Origin: Asparagopsis taxiformis
Lineage: Eukaryota > Rhodophyta > Florideophyceae > Bonnemaisoniales > Bonnemaisoniaceae
DNA length: 64,000 nucleotides
Assembly (NCBI GenBank): GCA_030407315.1
Contig: JALQPE010000386.1
Location: 1 to 64,000 of the forward strand
Reading direction: 5' to 3'
The notes beneath the pieces are model-generated. The model had not been told where the DNA came from and did no database searches. It was given only the letters and a program-made list of their open reading frames with translations. Below are positions 31,801 through 43,219 of this stretch, one piece after another (position 1 is the stretch's first letter; each line of letters opens with the position of its first letter). The translations under genes and the position numbers were made by a program.

Positions 31801-33423
31801 ATCTCCTGTGCCGAAAATTCCCGCGCTCACTTGTGATATACGTCTAGACGTGTTTCCCACTTGTACGCATCAGGGAAGGCGTCACGGAAGGTTGACACTA
31901 CGCTACTTGTGTACCGCGTCGTCTGAAATAGCGAGTAGTGTTTGTTGTATAGTTGTGGAGTATGCGTCTAGTGGTTTGTAAAGCTTGCAGAACGGGATAG
32001 GGATGTGGGTGGCCCTATTTTATGAATACATGAGTACCAATATTCAGGGTTGACAAAGCGGAAAGGCATAGGCTCATACATGTTTGAGATTGCATAGTAG
32101 AGAAAATATTTTCATCGAAATTTACATGGAGCTGATGGAGGTTTTATGGATGAGGTATGAGAGGAAGAAAATTCTTCTGTGGTATGAGGATGTGTTCTGT
32201 GGGGGGATGGAATCTTGGGATGGTACAGGGGGAGGTGGAAATGTACGGAGTGCGGGTTTAGAATGGATTGTGATTCGGAGAGGAGTGCCGACAAGCATAT
32301 TATGGGGATTGGGGAGACGCTGCGGGGTGTTGGGGTAGTGAGGGCGGAGGAGGTGTTTAGGTGGGACCGTAGGAGGGTGCGGTTGAAGGCGCCGAGAGGA
32401 GGGGTTTTTAGGAAAGTGAGGAGAAAGAAGGGGAGGGGGTGGCGTCTGTTCTGGCTGTGGTGAGTGGGGATGTGATGGAGAAGAAGGGGGTTATTGTATT
32501 TGGGGAGGGAGGGGAGTGGGAGGAAGGGTGCGAAGTGGGGGGTTGATATGTGTTTCAGAGCGGGGAGGTTTCTGGGGATACGGCGGGGGAGCCACCCCGC
32601 AGTGCGGGAGCGTGGGCCGGTGGTGGTGGTGTATACGGTATCGAAGATGCGGATGGCGTGGGGGCATGGAGCAGCTGAGGGAGGGAGGGGTGGAGCAGGT
32701 CGGGTACGGGATGGGGAGTGAGAGGTTTTGGAAGAGTAAGCTGCAGGGGAAGTTTGTGTAGAGGGCGAAGGAGAGGGGTTGAGGGTAGAGGAGAGAGGGT
32801 ACTGAAGAACAATACGTTTCAAAGGTGATGGGGGAGAGCATGGTCGAGGAGATAGGGGTGTTTTGCCCTATTCTGAGGTAGTATGAGGACTGGTTATACG
32901 AAATCTGTACGGTAGAGCAGAAAAGTAGGTATGGAATGGAGGTGTGCACCGTGGAAGCGGGGATAGGTATCTGAAAATGCGTGCTAGAGTGGTATTGGGG
33001 GTGTTTGAGGTACAGTACGGGGGAGGTGAGCACCAACAGGAAGGGGGTGTGAGCGAGAGGATGAAAAAATTAAAGACGAAATTGGAGTCGACCGACAAGG
33101 AAAAATAGAGTGGTCGCCGTGATGGATGCGGACATCCATGTCGAGCACGGCGGCAGAAATTTCTGGGGTCGAAATTTTTGAATTTCTGAACCGGCGCCCG
33201 TCCTAGGTGGACATAGACATGGCGGAAGTCCATCCCGAGGGGGACATCCGTGGTACTAGAAACAATGAATGTCGCCCTAGTAATACTAGACGTACTAGAC
33301 CGCATGGACGTCCGGTTCTAGGCGGACATCCAAAAATACTGGAGAACATGGACGTCCGCCTAGTAATACTAGGTGTACTAGAGGTTGTGGACGTCCGCGT
33401 CCATTTCCGAGAACACAGACGAA
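31570..33423 (+). repeat. 1.8-kb direct duplication, copy 2
   Basis: Copy of 10260-12089. A 12-bp-scale difference in the G-rich zone (CCACCCCGCAGTGCGG near 32592) and a second insert near 32700-32730 (GGTACGGGATGGGGAGTGAG) separate the copies; otherwise they are very similar. The remnant Cys/His peptide is kept at 32215-32463. The copy stops sharply after GACGAA at 33423, at which point integrase coding sequence begins. Confidence 0.85.
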
Positions 33424-34731
33424 CGTACACAAATCGTTGTGCCGGCTTCGTTGCGGCCGCGGCTGCTGGAGTTAACGCACCACCACGTCCTCGCTGGACA
33501 CCCCGGACAAACGCGTATGTACTACACCCTACGGAGGACGTACTACTGGCCCGCGATGGCCGCCGACATCTACGCAACGGTACGAAACTGCGTTGGATGT
33601 GCGAAGAACCGCGTGAAGCTTCGCAAACGGACGAACCCGTTACGTTTATTTCCGGCTACGGAGCCGTTGCGAGACCTATGTATCGACATACTAGGTCCGC
33701 TTACGAAGACCACGCGTGGCAACCGATTTATTCTCGTTATAACGGACCGCTTCACGAAGCTGACTAGAGTCGTACCTCTACGTAATATCGATTTCGCCAA
33801 CGTGGCGAGCGCGTTCGTCAACGCGTGGGTCTTCTCGTATGGACCCCCACGGACGCTCATAAGCGACAACGGAAAGCAGTTCGCTGCTAAGTTCTTCCAG
33901 CGCGTTTGCAATGAGATTGGCGTAACGAACGTCTTTACGTCGACGTACCACCCCCAAACGAACGGGCAGGTGGAGCGCTACAACAGGACGATCCTGGCGA
34001 TGCTGCGCAATTACGTGAACGAAAACCAGAACGACTGGGATCGATACGCGTCGGCGTTAACGTTTGCGTACAACACGCATGTGCATTCGAGCACGGGCAC
34101 GACGCCCTTCGATTTGATTCTCACGAATCCACCGCCACCGTTGGCGCTACACACGTCAGTACCGAACCGCGAACTACCCGACGGGGGAGGGCGAGCCACT
34201 TACGTTCGTCAGCTCGCCACAACGATGGATAACGCGTATCGAACGCTGAAGGCCGCGCAGGCACGTTATAAACGTAACTTCGACAAACGAGTCCGTGTCT
34301 CGAATCGAAATATCCGCGCGGGAGAATACGTATTCATCGACCCAACGGACGGGACCACGAAGGGCACGAAGCTCTGCAACCACGCGTTGGGGCCGTTCCG
34401 CGTACTACGTAACGACGTACATACGTTCGTCATCCAACGAGGAGACGTAGTTGAACGTGTCAACTCGGACCGCGTTGCGTACGCGCCAACGCCGGCGAAC
34501 GCGCCCCCGCCGGAGCCATACGATGCCACCGAGGCAGACCTCGACAAGAACCGCGACGGTCCGGCGTACGTAGTAGACGACCTACTCAACCACCGCGTAA
34601 ACGTTGACGGCACCCTAGACTTCCTCGTGAAGTGGGTCGGGTATCGTAACCCTACGTGGGAGCCCCGCCGGAACGTATCTGAAGAGAGCGTCTCTCGATA
34701 CTTCGCACGCGTGCGACGAGCAACAACGTGA
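33424..34731 (+). mobile_element. Ty3/gypsy chromovirus integrase with chromodomain, 5'-truncated pol
   Basis: The open frame technically begins at 33385 inside the neighbouring repeat, but retroelement sequence starts at about 33424 (RTQIVVPASL). In order it shows the H2C2 zinc-binding domain (HHHVLAGHPG and NCVGCAKN), the integrase core with first Asp in VITDRFTKL, second Asp in LISDNGKQF and Glu in TNGQVERYN, the GPF motif (LGPFRVL), and a C-terminal chromodomain (FLVKWVGYRNPTWEP). Total about 435 residues. Protease, reverse transcriptase and RNase H, which precede integrase in this family, are absent upstream because the unknown element's terminus sits there. The frame is uninterrupted to the stop, which suggests a fairly recent insertion. 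Codons are rich in ACG/GCG, unlike the host genes. Confidence 0.95.
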
Positions 34732-37261
34732 AAGGCCACGACGGCCCCCGAAAACGCACACGAGCGTCGGGTTAAGCGCACGCGTGCGCGACGTTGCACG
34801 ATGCAACAAACGAAGGCGACGAGCCGCACGAACGAGAAGCGAAGGCACAACGAGTGGCCGGGACGTCCACCCTTGCGTTGGGGGGGCGCGATGCGTGCTA
34901 GAGCCGTCGCTCTTTTCTTTTTCGACACCATACGTTGGTGGAGGCACGAGCGCCAACGAAAGATTGGACGACGAGTCCACGCGCGGACGATTCACACGAT
35001 GTGAAGAGCCACGACTGGCTCGACAGTGTTGACCGTCCCACGGGCAAAGGTGACGACACCACGGGCCACGGACGGACAACACGTCAGATTTTTCGCGCGA
35101 AAAATTATACTTGGGCCAGCGGGCCATGGACGCACGGTACGAAAAATCGGGCCGATTACAGTGCGCTAACCTGGCCAAATCTCGGGGCACGCGTGCCCCG
35201 AAAATTTCGTAATTTTGGCATGACGTGTGAGCCATCGTACGTCCCCGTGGACAACCGCTGACAACGGGTCGCATCGACCAACGAGGTCAACGCCAAGCTC
35301 GCGAGCTAACGGCAACGTAACGCCGGAAGGCGGAAAAACCACGTAGGACGGACGCGTCCCCGACGAAGATGGCAACGGCCTCATTACGAAACTTCACGCA
35401 CGAAGCGGAACGAAGCTATACGCTAGCTGACGAACGAGACCAACGGGTCTCGGCGCACGAAGCGCGCGCGAAGAACGTGCGAAACGAATGAGCCAACGAG
35501 GCCGCAGCGACGGACGGCGAACGAAGACGCTAACGTCTCGAATGCGACGCGACGGCAAACCGTTATCGCCACATCAAGGCACGACGCCGAACACGGTAGC
35601 CACGTACGGCAACCACGAAACGACACAACGGTGTCCTGCCACGCGGGCGCAACGATCGACGCGCGAAAACGAAAAGCCCGCCGGCTATGCGAAACGACGC
35701 GAGCGAACCCAAAAGGGGTCGACCACGTACGGTCACGTAGATTAAATCGCGCACGTCCGCGTCGCCAACGAAATAAGCTAACGAAGCTTAGGCTCCGTTC
35801 GAACTCGAAGGCACACGCGCCACCGGCCACGTTGGCCAGGATACGAGCGCGTACGCGGGCGTCGCCAACGATAACGACGTACGCCAACGGGTCGACCCTG
35901 CGAAACGAAATACGAGTACGCAACGGCGAACAAGCTAGTAGCCAACGGAAACGGCACAGCTGAAGGCAACGAGCCGACGAAAAACTGGTTCACGAGGCAG
36001 CCTCAAACGCCCGCGGGCATGCGAAACGACTTTGTCAATCGTTTCCCCGTCGGGTTCGCAAGGCGAATGAACGAAAGTGACGCAACGGCGTAAAGGCGAG
36101 CATTACGTATGCCCAGGTGCACGACGCACCACAAAACGGACGAGCTAATGAAACGCTCCAACGACGCTGCTACGCGAAGCGGACCAGCGCAACGATTGCG
36201 CCACCGGCTAACGTGAAGCCGCGGTAACGTGAAGCGCGACGGCGCTAACGGTGTTAACGGCTATACGAAAAGCCAAGCCCGCCGGCAAAGACGTTGCCAA
36301 CGGAACCGCGACGCACCACGACGCACTGCCGCGTACACGCAACGGCGTGAAACGTCAAGCCAACTCACGCGCGAGTCGGCCTGGCGTTTAACGAATTCTC
36401 CGTCCAGCTCATCGGAGCAAAAATTAAAAGTGGCACCGACGTGCTACGCGCGAAAGAGCTCGAACGCTCAACGATATGCGGTACCCGACGGGGTTAATCG
36501 CACAGGGCGCGACGGCGGAAACGATTTCCGAGTTAGTTACAAAATGATAACGCCACTGGCCAACGTGAAGCCGCGGGAACGTGAAGCGCGACGGCGCTAA
36601 TGACGTCAATGGCTATACGAAATGCCAAGCCCGCCGGCAACCACGTCATCAACGGAACCGCAACGTACTGCGACGAATTGCTGCGTACACGCCACGGCGT
36701 AGAACGTCAAACCGACTCACGTGCGAGTCGGTCTGACGTTCGATGAAATTTTCACCTAGCTCATCGGAGCAAATTAAAATTAGCACCGACGTGCTACGCG
36801 CTAAAGAGCTCGAATGCTCAACGGAATTCGACACCCGACGGGGTCATTCGAACGAGAAGCGACGGCGGAAACGATTTCCGAGTTAGTTACTAAATGATAC
36901 GCACGCCAACGGGCTAAACGATCGAGGTTAACGTACCACTCGCAGTGAAAAGCCGCCGCTACGCGCCGCCGCTTAGCCGAATAGTTACGATTTGTACGAA
37001 CCTGCCAACGGGCACACGCCGCTGCGAACGCGGAAGACTAGCTACGAAAGCTCTACGACGCCCAACGGGGTAGACGCCACAACAAAAAAAATTGTGGGGA
37101 GGGGCTTAACGCTTACCCCTCCCCCGCTGCAGACGACCTGCCAAACACGAATTACGAAGCTCAACGGAGCCATGCGATTACGCAAAGAAACAAGACGAAA
37201 GTTTACGAAAGCAACACGATGCTAGAAGCCTACGTGGCCTATGAACTAACCTAGGAACGAC
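34732..37261. other. CpG-rich, coding-poor zone after the integrase
   Basis: Likely begins with the 3' untranslated region and LTR of the chromovirus (34732 to about 35280), though I cannot define LTR ends. From there to 37261 the sequence is dense in ACG, CGA and AACG trinucleotides with a period-3 look but no long frames on either strand that show domains. It may be badly decayed retroelement coding sequence. It holds the tandem pair at about 36205-36897 and a GGCCGGGACGTCCACCCTTG motif (34858) resembling one at 40069. Confidence 0.5.
36205..36897 (+). repeat. Tandem duplication, about 345-bp unit
   Basis: Two direct copies, about 36205-36556 and 36557-36897. Each carries AACGTGAAGCCGCGG near its start, then AAGCCCGCCGGCAA, GCTCATCGGAGCAAA and GGAAACGATTTCCGAGTTAG at its end. 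Copies differ at many positions, so the duplication is not recent. No frame is conserved between them. Confidence 0.8.
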
Positions 37262-39501
37262 CTAGTAGCGACGAGAACGCTTGCCCGCAGGGTCATACGG
37301 ACCAGGGCCTTCGCCGCGGCTATCGTGGCTGCGGCTGCGACTGGGCTGAACGAAGCCCGGCGCGTACGGATCGACGGTCTGCGTGACCACGGGGGCTCGC
37401 TCGCGACGCGACGCGGGGTCCCTGGCGTAAGGGTCCGCAGTCCCGTGACTGCGCGTATCCGAAGGGCGCGCCGAAGCGGGGTCGCGTGGCAGGTACGCCG
37501 CTGCGTGACCATACCCGACGGGGTCGCCGAAGCCGCCGCCACTCGCAAATGCGTAGGGATCGTTACGACCACCAACGGGCGGTGCGTAACCACGAGTCGC
37601 CGCGGCGAGACGTTCCGAAATCGCGCGCTCCGTTGCCAAGCGGGCAGTCAGATCCAACGTCTGGGCTCTGAAATCTTCGGCTGCGCGAGCCACGGACGTA
37701 ATGAGGGAACGAATAACCCAGCCGTCCGCACGAGGCGGAGCGGCCATCGACGTACCGAGAAGCCGACGGGCATCCTCATCGGAGACGCGGTCGTCCAGGC
37801 TCACGAACCGTGGCGCGCGCTCGGCCGGCGTGGCCACATCCGGACGACCGACGCGGGCAACGTTGCCCCCTCCCGTAGCCTCGCGTGGCACGATCTCTCG
37901 AGGATCCGGCGCACGCGGCGCTTCGTTTTGATGGCCACGACGGCCAGAACGCGCCCCTCGGGGGCGCTCGTTGCCCCCGAGGCCACCGAAATAACCGGTA
38001 CGATTGCCACGACGGCGTTCGGAACGGGAAGCGACCCGCGGCACGTAAGCCCCATCGCTACGCACGGAGACGAACTCCTGGTTATCGCCGCTTGCGTAAT
38101 CGGGACGTATAACCCGATACTCCGGCCCCAACGCAAGGGCGCCGCGAGCCTCAGCCAACGCGCTGGTAACGGAGACGAACGTATCGGAACCGTCCACCGG
38201 GATTGCACGAAGCATCTCGTAGTCGGCCAGGAAGTCCAACGTGGACTCCGGCAGTAGGCACGCGCGCCCGAACACACGACGTTCCACGAACAGCGAGCAC
38301 GCGAGCATCGCTGCGTGTTCGATATCCACGGCCATGAGGAAACGTTCGTTCACGGGGGCAGGCGCGTCCTTCACGGCATCGGTAAAATAATGCACCACGC
38401 GTGGTAGCAATGTGGACGATCCACGAGGATACGGGAACTCCTCCACTACTTCCGGCAACGGCGGGAAGTAGTGTTCGCTCGGGACGACCCACGGAGCCGA
38501 CGCGTGCGACACGCGGTAATCGTCCGCGTTCACGTGACGGAGCGCGAAATGGTCGTCGTACGACACTACGCTCTTGGAGATGACGCTCAACGAAAGAGCA
38601 GTCTTCCATTCGGCACGTTGCCTTTCGGAAAGTGTCCGCGGACACACGAACACGGACGCGACCGTGATGAACGGCGGCTCCTCGGGCGTTCCCTTCCACA
38701 GGAACGCGTCCATGCGGTCCACGTAGATCGCGTCGTTGACGTCACGCAACCACGAGCGGTCCGACTGCGAGTCGCAACGTATCGACGCCGGAATCTGGTA
38801 ACGTTCCGATCCCGGTGGCCCGTTGGCGAAACGACGCCCGGCTGCCCGCCCCACGTATCCTCGGCGGAACGCATGTAGTCGACAACCGCGCGGGCGTCCA
38901 GACGATCCTTTGCCAACGTGGCGAGATCGTCATCCGTAATGCCCACGCGGGGCAACGCAGCCCACGCGTGGGTCAGGACGCCTACGTTGAGCGCCACACC
39001 GCCACGTGAGGCGGTGCCGACTGTCCCAGCGGGGTCACCACCCTCCGGCGAGGGATCCTGACGAGGAGAACGAGGCGAACCGTCACGACGAGGCACGCCC
39101 GTGCGGGCCGCCGCCACAGCACGACGCGAACGAGCGGCCGCTGCCATCGCGGCTACGCCCCTCGATGGGGCCGCGACATCCGGGATGATGGGTGACGAAT
39201 TCCCCGAGTCGGACGCCGTTGCGTCATCATCACGTGGGGCATCGGCCCTAGCAGCCTCGGCAGGCGTCACGGAAGCCACCAGGCGAGACGGAGCCATCGG
39301 GCGAGACGAAGAGGCGACGGCCTGAGGAGCAACGGCTTCTCCCGCCCTAACGGATGGGGCGGGCGCGACGGACGCTTCCGTCGCTGGCGGCGCACCGGCC
39401 CTGACGAGGGAGGGAGCGCCCTGCGAAGGGTTCCTCGCTCCACCTCCAGCAGAGCCAGCGGGCCGCGGAGTGTGGGTATCGGTGCTACGCGTAGTGACCA
39501 T
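37262..39501 (-). pseudogene. Gag-like gene of a retrotransposon, frameshifted
   Basis: Starting at ATG 39501 (MVTTRSTDTHTPRPAG), the first part is a long Ala/Pro/Ser/Arg-rich disordered region, followed by a folded-looking piece (LTHAWAALPRVGITDDDLAT, then AVVDYMRSAEDTWGG). Near 38835-38855, at a GGGGCGGG run, the sensible reading passes to another frame (a -1 shift or indel) and continues as RRFANGPPGSERYQIPASIR and FVCPRTLSERQRAEW to a Gly/Arg/Asp-rich tail ending KRSRRY at 37262. Total about 740 residues. Order and composition fit a retrotransposon gag, but I see no CCHC knuckle, and no protease or RT follows. The shift may be a mutation or a programmed one; as it lies inside gag, mutation is likelier. 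Confidence 0.55.
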
Positions 39502-40097
39502 CGTGGACAGCTCGTACGCAACGAAGACGAACAGTGCAACGAGCACGAAAACGAGAGCCGCGCGGGCTAGACGAAACAAGAGAACGAAATGAACGGAGGT
39601 AGCAGTACCCAGCGGGGGGAAAGAGATAAGGGAGAACGAAAGGCAACGGCCTGGATGACGATGGTGAGAGGAAGGGTGAGCGACGATCGCTATCACGTTA
39701 AGCCGCGGCTTAAATAACCTTCGGACGACCGTTGTCGTAATGCCCGCTGGCAGATTCACGAAAGGGCCGCGGCCTGCGCACGTATCACGCTGAATTGAAG
39801 CACACCCGCTTGGTGGAATTGGACACTGCATTCGTTGCAGGGAAACGCCTAAGCGAGGCATTGACGTACGATGCCAACGGGCGGGCCTCGATGATTACGA
39901 AAGAGCCGGAGCGCACGCGCGCGCTCCGGCGCCGTGGCGATTCGATCAGCCAACCGGGCCGCGTACGTTTAAACGAGATTTTTCGGGACAACTGCCACGT
40001 CCGCAGTTGTACCCGAAAAGGCGCCACGGCCCCGTGTCTCAGGCGCGTCCTGACGGGCCTCGCGTGGCCGGGACGTCCACGTGTGGGGGTGGGGCTG
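39502..40097. other. Leader or LTR region upstream of the minus-strand gag
   Basis: Lies 5' of the gag-like gene on the minus strand. It carries a CG-rich stretch and the GCGTGGCCGGGACGTCCACG motif near 40065-40084, just before the TGTAGTATAC boundary of the inverted-LTR unit. LTR ends cannot be set without a second copy. Confidence 0.4.
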
Positions 40098-42481
40098 TGT
40101 AGTATACGTGGCAATTCCGAAATTGCAAATAATTACGATTTCCGCGGAATTATGAATTTCCGCGGACCCGAGCGATAACAGCAATGCACGAACATTGCTG
40201 GCGCGTGCGCGCGCGCAACCGGCACACGTGTGCAACGAACGTATTGGCAACGGCCACCGGACCAACGGGTCCCTACGTGCGACCCACAAGGTCCTTTCCC
40301 ATTCGGGGACGTTACGAGCAGTGTTTACACTGTAAAGCGATGCCCTCGTGGCTAAATAGGTATTGGCATCGTGCCGGGAGGGAAAGGGGACAATTCATCG
40401 AACGAGCAACGGCTCTAGTCTACGACTGACTTCTACGTTTACGTTTTGCCTAGCGAGGCTTCGTCTCCGTCGAGCTGCGTACTCCCTACCCATCGCCGCA
40501 CGTAAGGCTGATTGCGTGTAGTGCCTCCGGGCTTGGTTGAGAGCGCCTCCGGTGACGTACCACCTCGTCCGCTAACGTAATCCTCGCGTGGATTGTTGCG
40601 TCGTGACGCTCGTGTCTACTCGCTAACCTATCTCTACCGTTCTACCTAACATACAGTCAAAACACCAGCGGGTGGACTGTTCGTTCGTTTCGTAAGGACA
40701 GCGTGTCCACTAGCTCGTACCAGCTACTTCGTCTAACGAACTATCGTTCCACAACTCTCATTCACGTAGAGATGTTCGCGCACATCGTTCAGTCGGTACA
40801 TGCGGTACGACACCACGTTCGCAAATGCGTCGAGCATTGTCGTGTGCTCTGCCAACGTGTGGCAAACGGGTTCGAGGGCGTTCCCTGGTAAGCGTACCGC
40901 GTCGGTATGTTCGTTTTCGTGGACTCGCGTGTCCGTCGTGCCGAACGCACCCAGCCACGGAATGTACGCCTCGCGTGGCGTGGGAGCTCTCGTATCGAAT
41001 TGTGCAGTTCGTTCTGCGCCCGCTGACCGCACGTGGTCAGGGGTATCGTGAAAACATAATTGCCTTCCTGGCGTCTCGTCGGGTTTGGCGATGGCTCGTT
41101 GCACTGTCGCCCCCCTTCCGTACGTTGTCGGGGTCGTCGGTCCAGGTGTTGAGGGGTATCCTCCCGGAACGGCCGGGGAGGATTGCGAGTTATAGGCGCG
41201 CGAGCCTTCTTCGTAATTCGGATCGCTTCCGCTCGGCGGAGCGGAACGTCCGGCGACGATTTCGTTAAAAACTACGACAAACGAGTCGAGTCTTCCCTCC
41301 ACGGCGGAGAAGCGGTTTCGTAAGTCTTCGTTTTCCCGTTCGAGGGTCGCTGAGCGTTCACGTAACGCAGAAGCCTCGCGCTGCGAGACTCCGAGTCTCT
41401 GCCTTACGGCTTCGTCGACGGCCGCGTCGCTCGCCCTTTCGATGTGACCTCGAAGGTCTTCGTACACTACACGTAGTGCCGTGGGAGTCACGTTCCCTTG
41501 CTCGAGCTGACCGCGCGTTGCGGGGTCCATACCCAAGGACTCAAACGGGCTTACCGTACGTGGTATCTGGCCGATCGCCTCGATATCCGTCGGGATAGAT
41601 CGATCGGTCGCGATGAGCGCTTCTGCTGACAAGGCCACGTCGGCTTCGGCGTCCGCTGACGTTGGCAACGGTTGCCTGGGCGACGCGCTGGGGTTCGACA
41701 CAGCGTAATTCATAGACCGTAGTCCGTAGCACGTATCTTTCGTAACGTAAAGGAGCTCAACCTCGTTAGTTGTCGTTTTGCTCGTAGCAACTTCTAGGTC
41801 GGAAGACCAGTGTGGTACGTTAGTAGTTCTAGGAGTAGCTGGTACGAGATAGTGGACACGCTGTCCTTAACGAAACGAACGAACAGTGCCACCCGCTGGT
41901 GTTTGACTGTATTTTTAGGACGGTAGAAGGTAGAGAATGGGTTAGCGAGTAGAAACGAGCGTCACGACGCAACTATCCACGCGAGGATTACGTTCGGTAA
42001 ACGAGGTGGCACGTCACCGGAGGCGCTCTCAACCAAGCCCGGAGGCACTACACGCAATCAGCCTCACGTGTGGCGATGGGTAGGGAGTGCGCAGCTCGAC
42101 GGAGACGAAGCCTCGTTAGGCGAAAACGTAAACGTAAACGTAGAAGTCAGTCGTAGACTAGAGCCGTTGCTCGTTCGATGCTTGTCCCCTTTCCCTCCCG
42201 GCATGATGCCAATACCTATTTAGCCACGATGGCATCGCTTTACAGTGTAAACACTGCTCGTAACGTCCCCGAATGGGAAAGGACCTTGTGGGTCGCACGT
42301 GGGGACCCGTTGGTCCGTTGGGTTGGCCGTTGCCAGTACATTCGTTGCACACGTGTGCCGGTTGCGCGCGCGCACGCGCCAGCAATGTTCGTGCATTGCT
42401 GTTATCGCTCGGGTCCGCGGAAATTCGAATTCCGCGGAAATCGTAAATATTGGCAATTTCGGAATTGCCACGTATACTACA
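40098..42481 (-). mobile_element. Inverted-LTR unit with truncated gag
   Basis: The outer edges are TGTAGTATAC at 40098-40107 and GTATACTACA at 42472-42481. The two arms, 40098 to about 40731 and about 41829 to 42481, are inverted copies over some 635-650 bp with many substitutions. Read on the minus strand, the right arm looks like a 5' LTR (TG at its start, extending to about 41813), followed by a leader with TGGTCTTCCGACC, which could be a primer-binding site, and a gag ORF. The left arm is an LTR in the opposite orientation, lacking about 20 bases at its inner end. No target-site duplication is seen. The structure fits autointegration or a later inversion. Confidence 0.7.
40733..41713 (-). 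CDS. Gag-like protein, C-terminally truncated
   Basis: 326 codons from ATG at 41713. The N-terminus is Ala/Ser/Asp-rich (MNYAVSNPSASPRQP), then comes a heptad-rich coiled coil (SQREASALRERSATLERENE and on to about residue 150), then a Pro/Gly/Tyr/Ser-rich part and a C-terminal piece with DTPDHVRSAGAE and HTLAEHTTMLDAFANV. The stop at 40733-40735 falls exactly at the inner edge of the left inverted LTR, so the natural C-terminus has been cut off by the rearrangement. It is not closely similar to the gag-like gene at 37262-39501. Gag identity is inferred from position after an LTR and from layout. Confidence 0.5.
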   Translation of the reverse strand: MNYAVSNPSASPRQPLPTSADAEADVALSAEALIATDRSIPTDIEAIGQIPRTVSPFESLGMDPATRGQLEQGNVTPTALRVVYEDLRGHIERASDAAVDEAVRQRLGVSQREASALRERSATLERENEDLRNRFSAVEGRLDSFVVVFNEIVAGRSAPPSGSDPNYEEGSRAYNSQSSPAVPGGYPSTPGPTTPTTYGRGATVQRAIAKPDETPGRQLCFHDTPDHVRSAGAERTAQFDTRAPTPREAYIPWLGAFGTTDTRVHENEHTDAVRLPGNALEPVCHTLAEHTTMLDAFANVVSYRMYRLNDVREHLYVNESCGTIVR

Positions 42482-43219
42482 GCCCAATCACCCTCCACGA
42501 CCGATTCGGGCGCCAACCATTCATTTGCATAGATACATGAGATACAATCCATTCCACGTCATTGCATATGACAACCGGCTCATCGGTTGACCCAGTGTCA
42601 CATGGCTGAGTATTAACACTCGTATTCAAGCCACGCTCTTGCGGCGTGAATGCATCTGATTTTTCGGCCTCATTCCCGTCACTCCCGGTGTCTTGAGCTT
42701 GATCTCCTCCTTCGGTCACATGGTCTTCTTCATCACCTGCAGGTGCCTTCACACTGCAGAGACGCAGGGATGTCACCTTGTTACCATTGGCCAGCTCCCA
42801 CTCAGCCTCGATAGATGTCATCATTCGCTTGTTGCCTCTCTCCTTAATGACTCGAATGACAGTTCCGGATATCATCTTTGTCTTCCATCCGGCGCCATAC
42901 ATCCTGCGACATTTGGAGATAGATGTCAGTTGTCTGGTAGGGGCGAGAACCCTGTTTCCGACAACTTGGCGACAATCAACTGGTTTCACCATTTTTTGTG
43001 ATTTCAGGATCGAGATTGAGTTGACGTAGTTTGCTGATGGAAGGATTAAAATTTCAGCATTCACTCTGCCCTACCATATCATTAATCTCGCCGGCGAGTC
43101 TTCTAGTGGTAAAATTGGAGCTATTCGTTTATTTTTTCAATTTAAACTACAGTGGTAAAAAGTGGCCTCATATGAGGTCATTTGACCTCATATGAGGCCA
43201 CTTGTCCGATAGACACTAG
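42482..43219 (-). pseudogene. piggyBac copy A, truncated
   Basis: Matches 45683-46416 of the full element closely, covering the transposon end GTCCGATAGACACTAG (43204-43219), the subterminal palindromes and the first about 195 codons of the transposase. Codon 4 is TAG (43071-43073) where the full copy has CAG, so the original start is followed at once by a stop. The remaining frame (43064 leftward) ends where the inverted-LTR unit begins at 42481/42482, and the catalytic part of the gene is missing. Some residues differ from copy B (ESDAF against KSDAV-type changes). Confidence 0.9.

Noticed and set aside
34266..35274. Minus-strand frames opposite the integrase and its downstream flank
   Set aside because: Shadows in CpG-rich sequence; the plus-strand integrase has all family motifs.
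37325..38257. 310-codon plus-strand frame opposite the gag-like gene
   Set aside because: Antisense shadow in a high-GC coding region; Arg/Ala/Gly composition without domain.
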